This document shows, piece by piece, positions 1 through 13,402 of a DNA stretch of 64,000 nt. Position 1 is the first letter of the stretch; every line of letters begins with the position of its first letter. Both the position numbers and the translations under genes were made by a program. This DNA comes from Perognathus longimembris pacificus (Eukaryota > Chordata > Mammalia > Rodentia > Heteromyidae). The notes below the pieces were generated by a model, which was not told the origin of the DNA, did no database searches, and saw only the letters and a list, made by a program, of their open reading frames with translations. Where the stretch lies: the NCBI RefSeq assembly GCF_023159225.1, contig NC_063181.1, positions 23,028,073 to 23,092,072 on the forward strand, given 5' to 3'.

Positions 1-3000
1 TGCCGTGTTGTACATATCTAGTACACATTTGTTTCAAGAGCTAATGAATGGTAAGGCATCCTCACATTGCAGTATTGTGTTGGTTCCAGTTTTTAATCTG
101 TAAAGGAAGAAGGCACCAGCACATGTCCTCCATCTGCTAGGTAATCTGAGAAACTCCTGCAGTGACAGAACATCTGCTTTTCTCTTCTTTTAGCTTCACA
201 GATATGCCAGATATTCCTATGCTAGGGTATATTTCCAATGTACAAATGGATGCCCTCTCCTTGCTTTTATATCTGTTATTTTTGAACATCACACTGTCTC
301 ATTACACATGAGCATCTTACACTAAATATGTGCAGTCTTATTTATCTCCTGTATTTAAAAATTCCCCTCTTGTTTCTATTCACAGCATGGGAAAAGTTTC
401 AGCCTCCATTCATACTCATGCAAAGTTAGGCCATCAGTAAAATGAAGCGATAAAACATTATTAGTACCTTCAGTGATGTCATTAGTACAGATGTATAATG
501 TGTACATGCTCATACAGTACTGAGTGAAAAGAGATATAAGCCAACAAACTACAGATTATATTTACTGCCTATTTTTGTTTATTTATCCTACTGCCTGTAG
601 ATTTTTTTTAAACCTTCAAGATAATAAAGCCAAAAGCCTAAGACTGTAGTGAATCAGTTCTCTAAAACAGGTGCATTATTTGTGAAAAATAAAGACACAA
701 ACTAAATTATATGATAATTTTAGTCAGGTCTCCACCCAGTTACAATAAATAATCAAGAATTTTTTATAGCTAGATTTCTTAACGTTCATGAACAGCTATT
801 TCAAGTCTTCTGTAAGGGTATAATGCATTGCAAAAACATTGCTCGTTAAAGAGTAGAATTTTTTGAAGAAACATTTAAGCCTGAATATTTCAAAAAATTG
901 TATTAAATTATTGTGCACCTTTGAAGTCACTATCCTTCCTACCAGTTGCCACTTATCAGTATGTTTTCAAACTTTCTTAAATCACAATGTCTATTTTTAT
1001 GGTGCCTTTTTAAACATCCAGATTATTCTCCATTAAGCAAAGTACTGAGAAAACACATTTCCCCGGCATGCATACATAAATGGATTAGACACCGAGAGTA
1101 TTCTCCTCTAAAGAAAATTCTTCTTGACATTCCTTAAGAAGAAGGGGAGGGAGGAAGGGTGGGATTTCCACATCTGTTAAATAATCGTTAGCATGTAGGA
1201 TTGAATTCTGTCTTCTTGCTCAACCTCAGACCAGCCGTTGAAGTAAACTTGAAGGGCCCCTTAATTATTGCATATTTCAATAGCTTGCGGGGGATTTAGT
1301 TACCTAGTTCCACCACTCTGATCAAAGGGAGCTCATTTACTTTTGTACACCATTGTTATTGAAAGCATTCCTCATTTGATTGTTTTGCTTCTGAACTGCT
1401 CTATGAAAGGTCAGACAGGGTGTCTTTTCTCTGATTTCATTGTGCCTCTGAGAATAACCTCTGCTACCAATTATATGTAACTTGGATGGGTGCTAAGATT
1501 CTCCAGAATTTCTTCCCCATGGCCTCAGTACAACTTTGCCTTTGTCATTTATATTACCAAGTCAAAGATGTTTCTGATGCCCAAATGATATTAGATGCCA
1601 CTGAAAAGCAAATGCAGGAAAATGATTATCTTTCTCCTGCATGTAGCATGATTGGTAGTGTTGCTAGATGTCCATTTGCCATGAATTGTCCGTCCCAGTC
1701 AAAAGCTTTCATTTATTTGCTGTTGGCTTCATGGCTGTTTCTGTAGCCATGGAATGAATTCTTCCCCTGGCATACCACCCAGCCCTGGGAATGAACAAAG
1801 CCAGTTCAGTGCCTGAAGCTCAGCCTTTCCACAGGAAGACTGGAAGAATGGTTGAGTACGAAAATCAAAATTTGACTACTTCCAAATTATCATAATACTG
1901 AATTATCACGCTGGTGGTATGTTTATGGTTTCTTTCTTCCTCCACAATGTACCATGTCAAATTTGCAAACTGCACAGCAGCTATCTCATGAGGGGTGCAT
2001 TGGGCTAAATAGATGCTCTGTCGTTACATATGGATATGCAAAGATATAACCTGGAATGTAGCCCTATATCTGCAAAACAAACATAATTTTGGGTCTAAAG
2101 CTGTTGGTTACAAAGTGTGGAAGTCAGAATTCATTGGAAATAGCTTCATGTGAGATGAACAATATTGTTGACTGGACACTACTCTATAGTATTTCACTAG
2201 TTTTGAGATTGAATTTATCTATCTATATATCTATCTGTCTCTCTCTACATATATAATAGTGAGGTAAACTTATTAGCACATATTTCCATGGCCATATTAT
2301 TTCTTTACTAACATGAAGTTTTTTCTCCTTAAAGATATGGAGTATAAATTACCCCATGCTACAAGGGGCATGTGAAAAAAAAGAAATTTAAAAAAAAACA
2401 TAGAGAGTACATACAAGATACACAATCTAGTTTATGCCTTAGAAATGTAAATTTAAGTAGTAAAGCTCAAAATGAACTGTGATATTTAAGATATATTCCT
2501 TATCTCCTCAATACTTTCCCACTTAGATCTCTATTTTCTTCAGAATTAAAAAAACAAGTCTAGTGGGCTTTCAGATCCCATATGTTGTGACTCCTGTTAC
2601 CTCTAGACTCCCTCCCCTCCTGCTCCTTGCTGAAATACCAGGAACAGCCTTACTGGGGCTGTGGACTGGTTACTGCTTTATCTTGAATGCTCTCCAGTTG
2701 TTTCTTTCTGTAATGTTTTCCACTTTCCTTAATTCCACCTTTGCTTAATGAGGCTTTATGCTAATGACCCTGTTTAAAAATGCAACCAATCTTCTTCCTT
2801 CTCTTTACTTTTTCCTGAAGCATTTCTTATCTACCACATTGCCATATAATTTACTTTGTAGCTCTTCTTTTTTTGTTATCTTCCCTTGAACAAATGAATC
2901 CTGAAAAACGAAATAACCTCTTTCCATAATACCCTAGGATGCTCACTGTTTTGTTAAGATAGGTAGCCAAAATCCTAGCCTGTCATATAAGTGCTCAAAA

Positions 3001-3011
3001 TGATTTTTTGA

Positions 3012-3258
3012 GTCCAGGCACTGGTGGCTCACACCTACAATCCTAGCTATTCAAGAGGCTGAGATCTGAGGATCTTGGTCCAGAGCCAACCAGAAAGACA
3101 AATCCAAGAGATTTTTATTTTCAATTAAACAACATAAAGCTATAGATGTGTGATTTAAGTGGTCGAGTGTCAGCCTTAAACAGAAAAAGAAAAAAAAAAA
3201 ACTAAGCAAAGAGTATGAGGCCCTAAATTCAAACACCAATACTGGAATAAAAAAAAAA
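3012..3258 (+). mobile_element. 7SL/ID chimeric SINE
   Basis: The left part reads like a B1/Alu-type 7SL monomer (GGTGGCTCACACC, AATCCTAGCTATTC, GGCTGAGATCTGAGGATC). The right part is a decayed ID-like monomer ending GAGGCCCTAAATTC and an A-rich tail. Divergence is high, so the insertion is old. Confidence 0.8.
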
Positions 3259-4230
3259 TCATTTCTTTAGAAAACAAGCCTAACCAAAAAAAAATAATTC
3301 AACAACAACTAGTAATGTTAGACAGTTGGCTGTTTGACAGTGGGGGAGATAGGAGTTAAACATTGTACTATTACGTTTAGGTCTTTGGGTATGAGCAGGT
3401 TATAGTCAGTTACAGAAGTTATGTTAAATCAGTTCATCACCAAAAACTCATAACTCTTTTCAAACTAGTTTTGGATAAACTGCATTTACCTCCTCTAACA
3501 GTATTAAAACCAGGAAAATATACCCCTTTCTTTCACCTGGATCATTACAGTGGCATTCCAGGTCCAACCACCTTGGTTCTGGCCTTAGTCTGTACCTCAT
3601 TTTAATCACAGCACAATGAGTTAGAAGGCAAAGATCCAATGAGGTAAATGCCAAAGACAGCAGAAGAAAGGGCATAATTAATTAATAAGAAAGCATGTGA
3701 AAAGAGTTTGAACAAGTTTACATCAAGAGTAGAAGTAGAATGAGAAAGAATAAGGCTGCTTTTTCCTTATAACCATGGAGAATGATGTAATAAGATTGAG
3801 ACAGTATTAATAATTTTATTCCCATTAGAATGACTAAATCAAAGACTGACCACTCGAAATACCAGAGGACGCAGAGCTAGTACAGATTTCAGGCATAAAT
3901 GATGATATGAGGGCTGAGTATCCTACAGATTTCTTTGAAAAACTGCTTGACAGTTTCTAAAGTTAACAATAATTTTATTGTTGAGTATTTATCCAAAATA
4001 TATAAAAACATTAAAAACTGATTATAGTAACCATACTCTTAATTAGGGTATTAACATGTCTATCAACAAAAGAGAATGTGTTATATTCATACAGTAGAAT
4101 ATTATGAAGCAGTCAAAAGAATAAACCCCTGCTTAGGTATATAAAAGTATTTTAAAACATTCTTTCAAGCAACAAAAGCTGTGTGGTTTCTATTACATGA
4201 TTACATAGACATAAAAATACACAAAAGCTC

Positions 4231-4231
<1 letters not shown>

Positions 4232-4261
<30 letters not shown>
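4232..4261 (+). repeat. (TAGA)n microsatellite
   Basis: About seven tandem TAGA units, directly visible. Confidence 0.9.
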
Positions 4262-4550
4262 TCAGAGAGTGATTGCCCTACAAAGGGGAGTGAGGAAGAG
4301 AATTATCGGGAAACAGACATGAAGGAATTTTAAGGGTAAAGGAAATATTTAATATTGTATTGTATGCCAGTTGTATCCCAATAAAAATGTATGTAACAAA
4401 ATTCTCTGAGCACATACAGTTTGATATATAGATATAGATATGTTCATATATATGTATTATATACACTGTTAAATAAATTGGAAGGAAAAAGTAACTAAAA
4501 TGCCTGCCACAAATCTTAGAAAAGTAGAAGGATAAAGTTATTTCCTGAGT

Positions 4551-4738
4551 CAGAAGTGGAGCTGTGGCTCAAGTGGTAAAACACTAGCCTGGAGGGAACA
4601 AACAACAAACAAACAAAATAAACCTCAGGAACAGCTCCCAGGCCCTGAGTTTCAGCCTCAGGACTAAAAAAAGAAAAAAAGAGAAAGAGAAAAAGAGAGG
4701 AAGGGAGGGAGGGAGTTAGGGAAAAGAGAGAAAAAGTC
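4551..4738 (+). mobile_element. ID-like half SINE with purine-rich tail
   Basis: It has the right-monomer signature GAGCTGTGGCTCAAGTGG and the CCAGGCCCTGAGT motif, but no left part. The 3' A tail has expanded into a GA/GGGA purine tract from about 4666 to 4738. Confidence 0.75.
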
Positions 4739-5682
4739 ATTGCTATATAAGCATGAGCATTTTAAGACCTTACATTTTTCCCAAATATATAATTAACACA
4801 CAAGACAGCAAAACTTCAAACAATGTAGATAAAATTGTTGTAAAATAAAACCCATTATGGAATACAGCAAGTAGGAGTGATGTGACTCTATCAAAAACAA
4901 AGTCACTTTGGGGTGACTGGAAGATTTGTATCCAACAGCATATGTTATCAACTGCCAAAAACTTAGGATTGATCTTACAATGAGACAACTGTTATATAAA
5001 GACCTATATGATTGATGCATATCAGTTGTATTGGTCTTCTTCAGTACCCATCAAATGGAGAATTATTTAAGTGCCAAAAAGAGTGATAGTCTTTTTGTAC
5101 ACTGAGTCACATTTTAAAGTACCATCATAGTACTCTCTGGCACGGGCCAAAGTTTATTTAGTAGTACCTTCAGAAATGCAATGCCCTTAAAATAATTCCA
5201 TGATGAATTGTCTGTGATGACAAAGTCAATATTGAGAAACCTACTCCTTTACAGATAGTTTACCTGTTTTCAGTAACATGTAACTCTTCCTAAACTATAT
5301 TAGACTGATCTATTCATGACTTCTATTTAGAGTTAGTAGGAAAAAAAATCAAGGACACTTAAGAAACTTTCTTAGTGGCTTGGTAGGCAATAGAAATAGT
5401 TGCCCCTCGATCTGATAGTTTCAAATAAACCTACCAATTCAGATTGATGTGCAGTAGCATTTGATTCACAATTTTGGCTTATTTTTAGTGTTTTGATGGA
5501 GGCAAAGACTAATGGTGGCTGTTAAGGTTACGGATTTGGGGGTGAGGAGTGGAAGGGAAAATAATGATAGTTTTCTCATTATTCCTCTGTAGTCTTCTAG
5601 TCCATCTCATTCTGTGCTGTGACTTTGTCAATTCCAACAATTTTAAACAATCATCTTTTAATCATTTACTATCATCTCAAAG

Positions 5683-5925
5683 CTGTGCATCAGTGGTTGG
5701 CACCTGTAACACTAGCAACTCAGGAGGCTGAGATCTGAGGACTTTGGTTCAAAGCCAACCCAGGCAAGAAAGTCCCTGAGACTCTTATCTCCAACTAACC
5801 TCCAAATATCCAGAAACGGAGCTGTAGCTAAAGTGGTAGAGCACTAACCTTGAGCAAAAGACTCAGATACAGCATTTAGGCCCTGAGTTCAAGCCCCAAG
5901 ACAGAGACAGACAGACAGACAGACA

Positions 5926-5962
<37 letters not shown>
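5683..5962 (+). mobile_element. 7SL/ID chimeric SINE with microsatellite tail
   Basis: The B1-like left part (AACTCAGGAGGCTGAGATC) is followed by the ID-like right part (GAGCTGTAGCTAAAGTGG, AGGCCCTGAGTTCAAGCCCC). The tail has turned into (GACA)n and then (CA)n from 5901 to 5962. Confidence 0.85.
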
Positions 5963-5969
<7 letters not shown>

Positions 5970-6295
5970 GAGAGAGATAAATGTAGACACATATGTATAT
6001 ATATATATGCACAGATACACACATAAAAGTGAGTAAGTTAAGCTTCAGAAGTAATAGCTCTAAACATACATTTTCTACAAAGAAAAAAAGATGAGCTTCA
6101 AAGATTCAGACCTAAGTCAGCCAGACAACAGACTCCGTTTAGTTTTCATATCATAGTATTGTTGGGATTTTAGTAGGATTTATTTGAATAGTGATACTTT
6201 TTGGAATATAGGCAATAATTTACATATATGTACATTCATAAAAATACTTTTGCTATTGAAAACATTAATGTATCAATTCTATTTTAATATCAATT

Positions 6296-6499
6296 GGGGC
6301 TGGGGATACGGCCTAGTGGCAAGAGTGCTTGCCTCGTATACATGAGGCCCTGGGTTCAATTCCTCAGCACGACATATATACAGAAAACGGCCAGAAGTGG
6401 CGCTGTGGCTCAAGTGGCAGAGTGCTAGCCTTGAGCAAAAAGAAGCCAGGGACAGTGCTCAGGCCCTGAGTCCAAGGCCCAGGACTGGCAAAAAAAAAA
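6296..6499 (+). mobile_element. Dimeric ID-like SINE, full length
   Basis: A complete dimer. Monomer 1 starts GGGGCTGGGGATACGGCCTA and carries the pol III box B-like GGTTCAATTCC. The linker is CATATATACAGAAAACGGCC. Monomer 2 starts GCGCTGTGGCTCAAGTGG, ends CCCAGGACTGGC and has a 9-A tail. Confidence 0.93.
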
Positions 6500-8308
6500 T
6501 AGAGTTTATCAATTAAAAACATTCTTTGAAGTGTTTGACAACTTTTCTAGGATGTGGCAAGTATATTTCTTAGGATGAATATAGAACTAAACTTTGTAAC
6601 AAAAAAATAAAAAATCACAATGTTTATAGAAGAATGCCATACCATTATAATAAGGAAATTGTGTGTGACATTACCACACACAGCTATTGAAAGGAAAAAA
6701 GGGACATAATGAAAGGAAAATGAAATGTTGAAAACACAGCATATTTGTATTTTAGTTTACTTTCCCATATTGAACAAATACCAAAAATATTTATATTTTG
6801 TATGTCCGTTTACGAATATTTTCTCAAGAATTTGAGGATGATTCCTGTACCAGGAAAACATCTTAGAAAGGGAGTACTTAAGTTTTATATCAGAGTAAAA
6901 TTTTATGTAATTTTATATTGAAAATGTAGCTTGTTTATACTTCTAGTTACTCTCAAATGTTATAATGTGTTATTTATTAATTAGAAAACTATTATGAATC
7001 ATATTTTATACATCATTAGAATATACTTAAGCAGAAATTCTTCACATTTGTCATTTGTTACTACTTCTTTTTAGAAAAATATTTTATTCAGGAAAAAAAT
7101 TTAATAGGTTATAATAAAATAGGAAAACCTAAACTCAACACATCTTAAATGCATTTAGCTTTAAGTAATTCTTATTTCATTTCAAATTCAGGAAAGCATT
7201 TCAATTTATTTTAAAAACAAAACAGGTAGTTCTTGAGCATGCTGTCTTCATTTTTGGCTCAAAAGGGCTCTCTTAATTTATCCAAAGTCTCTTTTTTTAT
7301 TCAAACAAGCAAAATTTCAGTTTAGTTATTTGAAGCTAGAATTTTTGTATTTTTTCATGTGCCTTTTTCAGTCTCTAAAATGACTAATCATGTCCAATTG
7401 ATTTGCATAGCATGTGGATTTCTTCTGTTATCAGAATTGCAATTTACCATGGCTGTTTTTTTATTATTTATTTATTCATTAATTTATTCTCCACTTTATT
7501 CTAGAAAGGATACTCATAGGAAGGATTTTACTTATGGACTGGTATCATTTGATATGCATTGCTTCATGCATTTATTTATTGCCATCTCTACTAAATTGTA
7601 TGTATGAAACTTCTCCTTTATTAGTTTCTTGCTTTAGAAATGAAAGAAGCATCTTTAAGCAAATGAATTCTCCTGAGCCACTATATAAAGAATTATTTTA
7701 AATCTTAAAGCATTTCATTGAGCTACTTATAAATGTTATGCCTTTTAACTCATTTACATATTTATATATTTAATGTACTTATATATTTTAACTCAAACAC
7801 ATTAAGGTAGATATTTTTGCCTTCCTGATATGATTTCAAGGGATAGAGCTTTAATTTAAAAAGGCAATTTGCCTTTCTGATACATCTGAAGCTGATTACA
7901 TTGTTGTTCCTGTTTTCCTCACTGAAAACCTTCCCTCTACAAACACTGGGAATAAGAAAGTAAGAGTCTCAGTCACATTTATTTAAAAGAAGAACCTTTG
8001 CAGTGCAGTTGCACGTTTTTCTTCTTACAGGATTATGCTTTATTCTACTCAAAAACACAATGTCTGGATACGTTTGCATAATTTCTTGTAAAGTTGCAAA
8101 GCTGCCTGTCTTTACCCAGGTTAACATTTGGCAAACTTGAAGATAACATGAACTTCACAGTTCTTCTATGGCCAACTTTTTCCTTCTTTAAAGAGGCAGA
8201 AGAAAAAGCCCTTGTTGGGAAAAAAAAAGCAATGAGCACATTTTTTTTATTTAAAACTGGTGAGACCTGTGATTAAATGATGCACAACACCTATACACCT
8301 GCACATGC

Positions 8309-8309
8309 G

Positions 8310-8358
<49 letters not shown>
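8309..8358 (+). repeat. (CA)n microsatellite
   Basis: About 25 uninterrupted CA units. It is preceded by a CACACC/CATGCGC-rich leader and followed by ACC-rich sequence. Confidence 0.95.
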
Positions 8359-8359
<1 letters not shown>

Positions 8360-8984
8360 ACCTCCACCACCACTAGCAACACCTCCAAAATGCAAGTTAA
8401 ATGGGAAATCCAAGTAAGATGAATGGACTACATTAGTGTCACTCTAGTATTTCTGCAAGATGTTTAACCTTTAGGAAAAACTAAAGAATGGGTGGCAGAC
8501 TCTCCTTGTATTCGGTTTTTTTTAATTGCATGTAAATCTCTATCTCTCTTAGTTGGAAATAAGAAAGGTTAACAAACTTCTCAACAACCAGATATGAAAT
8601 ATTTCAGGTTTCTGGAGGTCCACGAGGTAACAATTACACATAGTAGTAGCACTAAAGCAAGCAACTGATAGTTAGGTAAGCACTGATAAGTACAAGAAGC
8701 ATCAGACTGAAGTTTGCAGAGCTCTGGTTTAAACAGGGATCCATGCTTTTGTAATTCTATCTGCTAATAGTCCCAATCAAAAAAAAAAAAAGGATAACGT
8801 AACTAATGACATATTGACAAAAATGCCATTTGAAGTGTCTCTCATTTCCTTCCCTCACATGACTATACATGAAGAATAACAGATTTATTTTAAATATTCT
8901 AGGAAGTACCGTGTTGATGTCGTATTTCACTTTTTTTGGGGAAAAAAAAAGTTTCTAGTTGTTGTCTTAGAAAAGAATGGAATT

Positions 8985-9215
8985 GCCAGGAACTGGTGGC
9001 TCCTGCCTGTAATCATAGCTACTCGGAAGGCTGAGATCTGAGAATTGTCATTCAATGCCAGCCCAGGCAGAAAAGAAAATGAGACACTTATGCCAGATAA
9101 CCGACAAGAAAACCAGAAGTGGAGCTGTAGCTCAAAGTGGTAGAGGGCTAACCTTGAACAAAAGAGCCCAGGCCCTGAGTTCAAGCCTCATGTGGCGGGG
9201 GGCGGGGGGGGGGGG
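8985..9215 (+). mobile_element. 7SL/ID chimeric SINE ending in a G tract
   Basis: The left B1-like part (GCTCCTGCCTGTAATCATAGC) and the right ID-like part (GGAGCTGTAGCTCAAAG) are both recognisable. Where an A tail is expected, the element ends in G-rich sequence at 9194-9215. An imperfect direct repeat of AGAAAAGAAGGAA flanks it. Confidence 0.85.
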
Positions 9216-9830
9216 AACAGAAAAGAAGGAAATCCTTTTTAGGCAAAGCATTGTATGAAAGGAAGCACACCATGGGCTGTCTATTACAGTATTCTCACCT
9301 CTACATATAAACAGCAACCACTTTGAGTAAGGTTCAAAGTGGTAATCACTCCTTTCTGTGATTTCTCTCTTATTTCCTCTTTCATTCTGTCCAAGAGTTG
9401 AACATGTGCTAGAAAAATCTAGGCTATGTCCAATCATTCTCATTTTCAGTGTGATAAAGCATTTCTTGCATCAGATCAACTTTAAAGAAGAGCAACTTCT
9501 GCATATGTTTAGAAAATTGTTCAGAATTCCATGATGCAAAATTTTAATATTTATGTAATTGCTTTTTTTGTGATTTGTTTTCTCTTCATCCTGCCTAGGC
9601 AAGAACATTGTTCATTCTCTATCAGTACTAAATTCTTTCCCTTAGTATACTTCTTTTTCCTTCTGCTACTTCATCTGTTTTTAATGTGAGTGGCTTCTTA
9701 TGAGAAACATTCTTGAGTGTGGAATAAGAAAGAGTGGAATTTGCCTTAGAGAGACACATGCATTAAATCCTGTGACCGTGCTGTGCAGTGTTACAAGCAA
9801 AAAAGAAGAGCATTTAAAAGAAGAGACAGA

Positions 9831-10025
9831 GGCTGGGTATATGGCCTAGTGGCAAGAGTGCTTGCTTTGTATACATGAAGCCCTGGGTTCAAGACCTCAG
9901 CACCACATATACAGAAAACGGCCAGAGGTGGCGCTGTGGCTCAAGTGGTAGAATGCTAGCCTTGAGCAAAAAAGAAGCCAGGGACAGTGCTCAGGCCCTG
10001 AGTTCAAGCCCCAGGACTGGCAAAA

Positions 10026-10063
<38 letters not shown>
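9831..10063 (+). mobile_element. Dimeric ID-like SINE with (TA)n tail
   Basis: Same dimer layout as the copy at 6296: GGCTGGGTATATGGCCTAGT start, GGTTCAAGACCTC box B, second monomer and CCCAGGACTGGC end. The A tail runs into (TA)15 at 10034-10063. Confidence 0.93.
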
Positions 10064-10067
<4 letters not shown>

Positions 10068-10589
10068 CAATACAAAACTACAAGACACTGACAAAAAATT
10101 GTTTTCCTCTATGTTTATAATTTAACAGAAATATGAAACCATCCTGGGTAGCTTTCCAGAATGATTAGGGTAGTTAGAGGCAAATAGGATTAAGAACATG
10201 AGATCTTGTCATTTAAGTAATTTTCAAATAAGAAAGATAGTTCTGAAAACATATTGACTATTCTCTGACTGGCACTCCCCTTTATGCTCTCTTCTTTTAT
10301 GTTCTGATTAATTTATTCTTTCTTTTTATACATCCCTTAAAAATAACCCCCCATCTTTTTCTCCATTACTAAGGCTATTTTCCAAACACAACACACACAC
10401 ATACAATGCACAAATGCATATATACATTGACAAAGCTAGTCATGCACACACACACATACACACCTACTTCCTCCATACAGCTATTAATCTTCATAAAATG
10501 CAAAACTGACCTTCCCCTTCATTTGCTTATAACAATTCCAACAACTCTCAGTAGCTAATAAAGCAATATGCAAATGCTGTTGATGGAGC

Positions 10590-10870
10590 AAGGGGAAAGC
10601 CTCGAAGAATCTTTACCTGCCAGTTTTACCCACCTCTTTACTCTCATCTGCCTTTCTCCTGCCTTCTCCCAGTATCCATGCACGCCCTAATGCTCCAGAC
10701 AGCCTGAACTGTGCTTCATTATGCCCTCTCATCTCAGCTTTGCCTCTTTTCAGTGGTCCTGAAAGCTTGCCTGTCTGAAATCGGCCTTCTTCAGAACAAC
10801 TCAAGCATTATCTTATCGGAAAGCTGTCTGTGCACCTCAGAAGACAGCATATTTCATCTCTTATTTACCA
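10590..10870 (+). mobile_element. L2-like LINE fragment
   Basis: A pyrimidine-rich unit (CTCATCTGCCTTTCTCC, CTCATCTCAGCTTTGCCTC) resembles the L2 3' region in order and spacing. It is highly diverged, and the call rests on memory of the consensus. Confidence 0.45.
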
Positions 10871-11007
10871 GATACTATTTGATACAGTGTGGGAAGGCAG
10901 TATGGCATAGTGGAGTAGAATAGAACAGTATAGTCTGGTCTAATACACTAAAAAAACATCATTTGAAATCAGACACAGTGAAAGCTTTAAAAGGGCGTAA
11001 GGTATCT

Positions 11008-11105
11008 GTTTTATTCATACTTGAACTACTTGTGCCTAAAAAATACCTGGGATACAGTGTCTGATGTGTTGTGTAAATTATTGAGTGAATCAATGAATGA
11101 GTAAA
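11008..11105 (+). mobile_element. L2-like 3' end
   Basis: TGCCTAAAAAATACCTGGG, then TTATTGAGTGAATCAATGAA, matches the typical L2 ending (small repeats of GAATGAAT). It is probably part of the same old insertion as 10590-10870. Confidence 0.5.
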
Positions 11106-11586
11106 TGATAGAGATAATTGCTTTATTATCCACTAGAACCGGGTAGACTGTCAGCACAGAAGCTATCGCTAAAGTTATCTATAAAGATATCTCTATTAAG
11201 GGTTTAAGGAAAGCTCTCCTTCTGTGGCACTGCTGTATTGAAGGAGTGAATGTATGAAGGGAATTTCTATCCACTCAGAAACTTATGAATGTTAACTCTA
11301 GAAATAGTAATGGAATCACCAACAATCAAATGGATCCACTATAGTAATAACATAAAAAAGTCATTGAATCTGGGAACAAAATGAATTTGGGGTATATGTT
11401 TTTATGAATAGTAGTATATTTGTGGTTATCTTGCACATAAATAATCACTTGTTTTTATTCAGTTTCTCCAATATTTATGACTATGTGAGACATCTCACAT
11501 AAATATTATAACACATCAGTATTTCTAAACCATATCCACACGTCTAATATCTAATTTTATTATATTCTCTCTCCTAAGAGGGTGTT

Positions 11587-11895
11587 CATGCTTACTCTCA
11601 AGTCTTTGCATGAATGTCATCTTCTCAATAAGATCTACTCACATAACTCAACTTAAAATGTTCAGCCCCATAGCCAACAGTTCTAATCTACCAGCCCTGT
11701 CTTGTGTTTTGTCACTGTCATGTTCAATGTCAGTTTTTATTTATTATGTACAAGTGCACTACCCCTTTCAAGCACATGCTCCATCGTACGCTTTGCAAGC
11801 ACAGATCTTTATTTATGTGTTTGTTTTTAACTAATGTATTTCTCATGCTGTGGAAGGTGCTGGTAGATATTTGTAGGATGAATAAATGAACCCTC
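11587..11895 (+). mobile_element. L2 3' end
   Basis: The order CTCAAGTCTTTGCATGAATG, CATCTTCTCAATAAGATCTA, a TTTATTTATTATGT block, then GATGAATAAATGAA reproduces the L2 3' untranslated region layout. Confidence 0.65.
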
Positions 11896-12165
11896 ACCAA
11901 ATGATATTACTAAGCTCCCAGGCAAAAAAAGAAAAAGATAATTCAAACTTTACAACCAAATTATGGGCACATGATCAGTGTACTTTGGAAGCATGCAGCC
12001 TTATAATCTCATAACAAGTCTCTTCCAATGAACCCCCATGTGACCTCTCAAATCAAACACAAACTCCTTCATTTAGAGTTTTAATTCATTGGTCGTGCTT
12101 ACTTTGCTCTATCTAGAACTCTCTCTTAAATTGCCTTGCAAATTGGTGTCAATACTTATCTCCAG

Positions 12166-12402
12166 CAGGGAGATTTCAGGCTCATTCTGTAATCCTAGCT
12201 CCTTAGGAGATCGAGATCAGAGGACTACAGCTGGAAGCCAGGCAGTGGAGGAAAATTTGTGAAACTCTTATCTCCAGTTAAACCAGCAAAAACCTGGAAG
12301 TGAGGCTGTGGCTCAAATAGTAGAGCATCCACAGAGAGCAAAAAGCTAAGGAACAGAGCCCTGGCACTGCACTCAAGCCCCAGACCTGGCATTTAAAAAA
12401 AA
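12166..12402 (+). mobile_element. 7SL/ID chimeric SINE, diverged
   Basis: A left B1-like part (CTGTAATCCTAGCTCCTTAG) joins an ID-like part (GTGAGGCTGTGGCTCAAA) that ends CCCAGACCTGGC followed by A8. Several small indels mark it as old. Confidence 0.8.
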
Positions 12403-12429
12403 TGCATTCAGACAAGTGAAAAGACGAAA

Positions 12430-12640
12430 GGTTGGGAAGAGTACATTCATCAATTTAATGCATAGCCTACAAAATTAAGAAAATTGAGGGAAAGGATAGG
12501 GTTGGGAAGCAGGAGGAAGAATGATGAAAGGGGTAACAGTGATCAGATGTGTTATACTCATAAACTTACGTACTCAATAACTCCTTTGTACAACTACTTA
12601 AAAATAATTTTAAAAAATTAAGGAAGGGAAGGGAAAAGAG
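12430..12640 (+). mobile_element. Old L1 3'-end fragment
   Basis: GTAACAGTGATCAGATG, then CTCCTTTGTACAACTACTT before an A-rich end, resembles old L1 3' ends. A similar block occurs at 57010-57070. A GGGAA-rich stretch follows at 12622-12650. Confidence 0.5.
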
Positions 12641-13220
12641 GAAGGGAAGGAATTCATTTCCACAGCCTTCCTCTTAAAGGTTGCCATTTTGTGCTAATAC
12701 TACTTCTTTCCCTTACAGGTTAGCTAAATATTAGCCGACACTTAAAACCTTTCAAACTAACCCCAGCACAGGACACATTTTCTAACTCATCTTTCTTAAA
12801 ATAGTTTGAAGGCTTTTTTGCAACTGCAAGAGATTTGTGTTTTACTTGCTGCAGGTGTGTACAATCTGTTTCCTCAATTAGAACATAAGTTCCCTTAGGC
12901 CAATACACCAGCCTTGTTTTACATTCCACAGTACTTAAACATTACTGAGTAAAGAAAACTTGAACTGTGGTTTGGCAGCAGAAAGCCATTGTGGGTGTAA
13001 CAGACAGAAAAGAAGTATGAAAAGAAGGAAATGTTGGTTAAAGTAGGGCAAATGGGAATGGAGGCAGGGAAGAGGCTAAGATGTCAGCTTATAGTTTGCA
13101 CAGGGGTCATACCTCCTCAACGGACAATGGCATTTAACTTAGTGATTCAACGGTAGATAAAGAGAGAAGGATAATAAGGGTCTAGACTTGAATGCAGAGG
13201 AAGAAATACAACTAAAGAAC

Positions 13221-13402
13221 TTTTTTTTTCTATTTATTGTCAAACTGATGTACAGAGAGGTTACAGTTTCATATGTTAGGCCTTGGGTACATTTCTTGTA
13301 CTGTTTGTTACCTCCTCCCTCTTTCCCCCCTCCCCCTCCCCCTTTCCCTCTCCCCCCATGAGTTGTTCAGTTGGTTTACATCAAATGGTTTTGCAAGTAC
13401 TC
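13221..13402 (-). mobile_element. Young-family L1 3' end, minus strand
   Basis: This is the reverse complement of the L1 tail seen whole at 36974-38211: a T tract, TTATTGTCAAACTGATGTAC, the C-rich complement of the G tract (13325-13357), then TTGTTCAGTTGG. A short direct repeat AAGAAC flanks it at 13215-13220 and 13403-13408. Confidence 0.85.

Noticed and set aside
1486..1746. Open frame of 86 codons
   Set aside because: No family resemblance, and no neighbouring coding signal. Treated as chance in intron.
4198..4261. CRISPR-like or regulatory tandem array
   Set aside because: It is a plain tetranucleotide microsatellite without spacers.
6296..6499. tRNA-like A and B boxes that might mark a tRNA gene
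   Set aside because: The sequence is a dimeric SINE with many copies in the window. It has an A tail and no complete cloverleaf of a functional tRNA.
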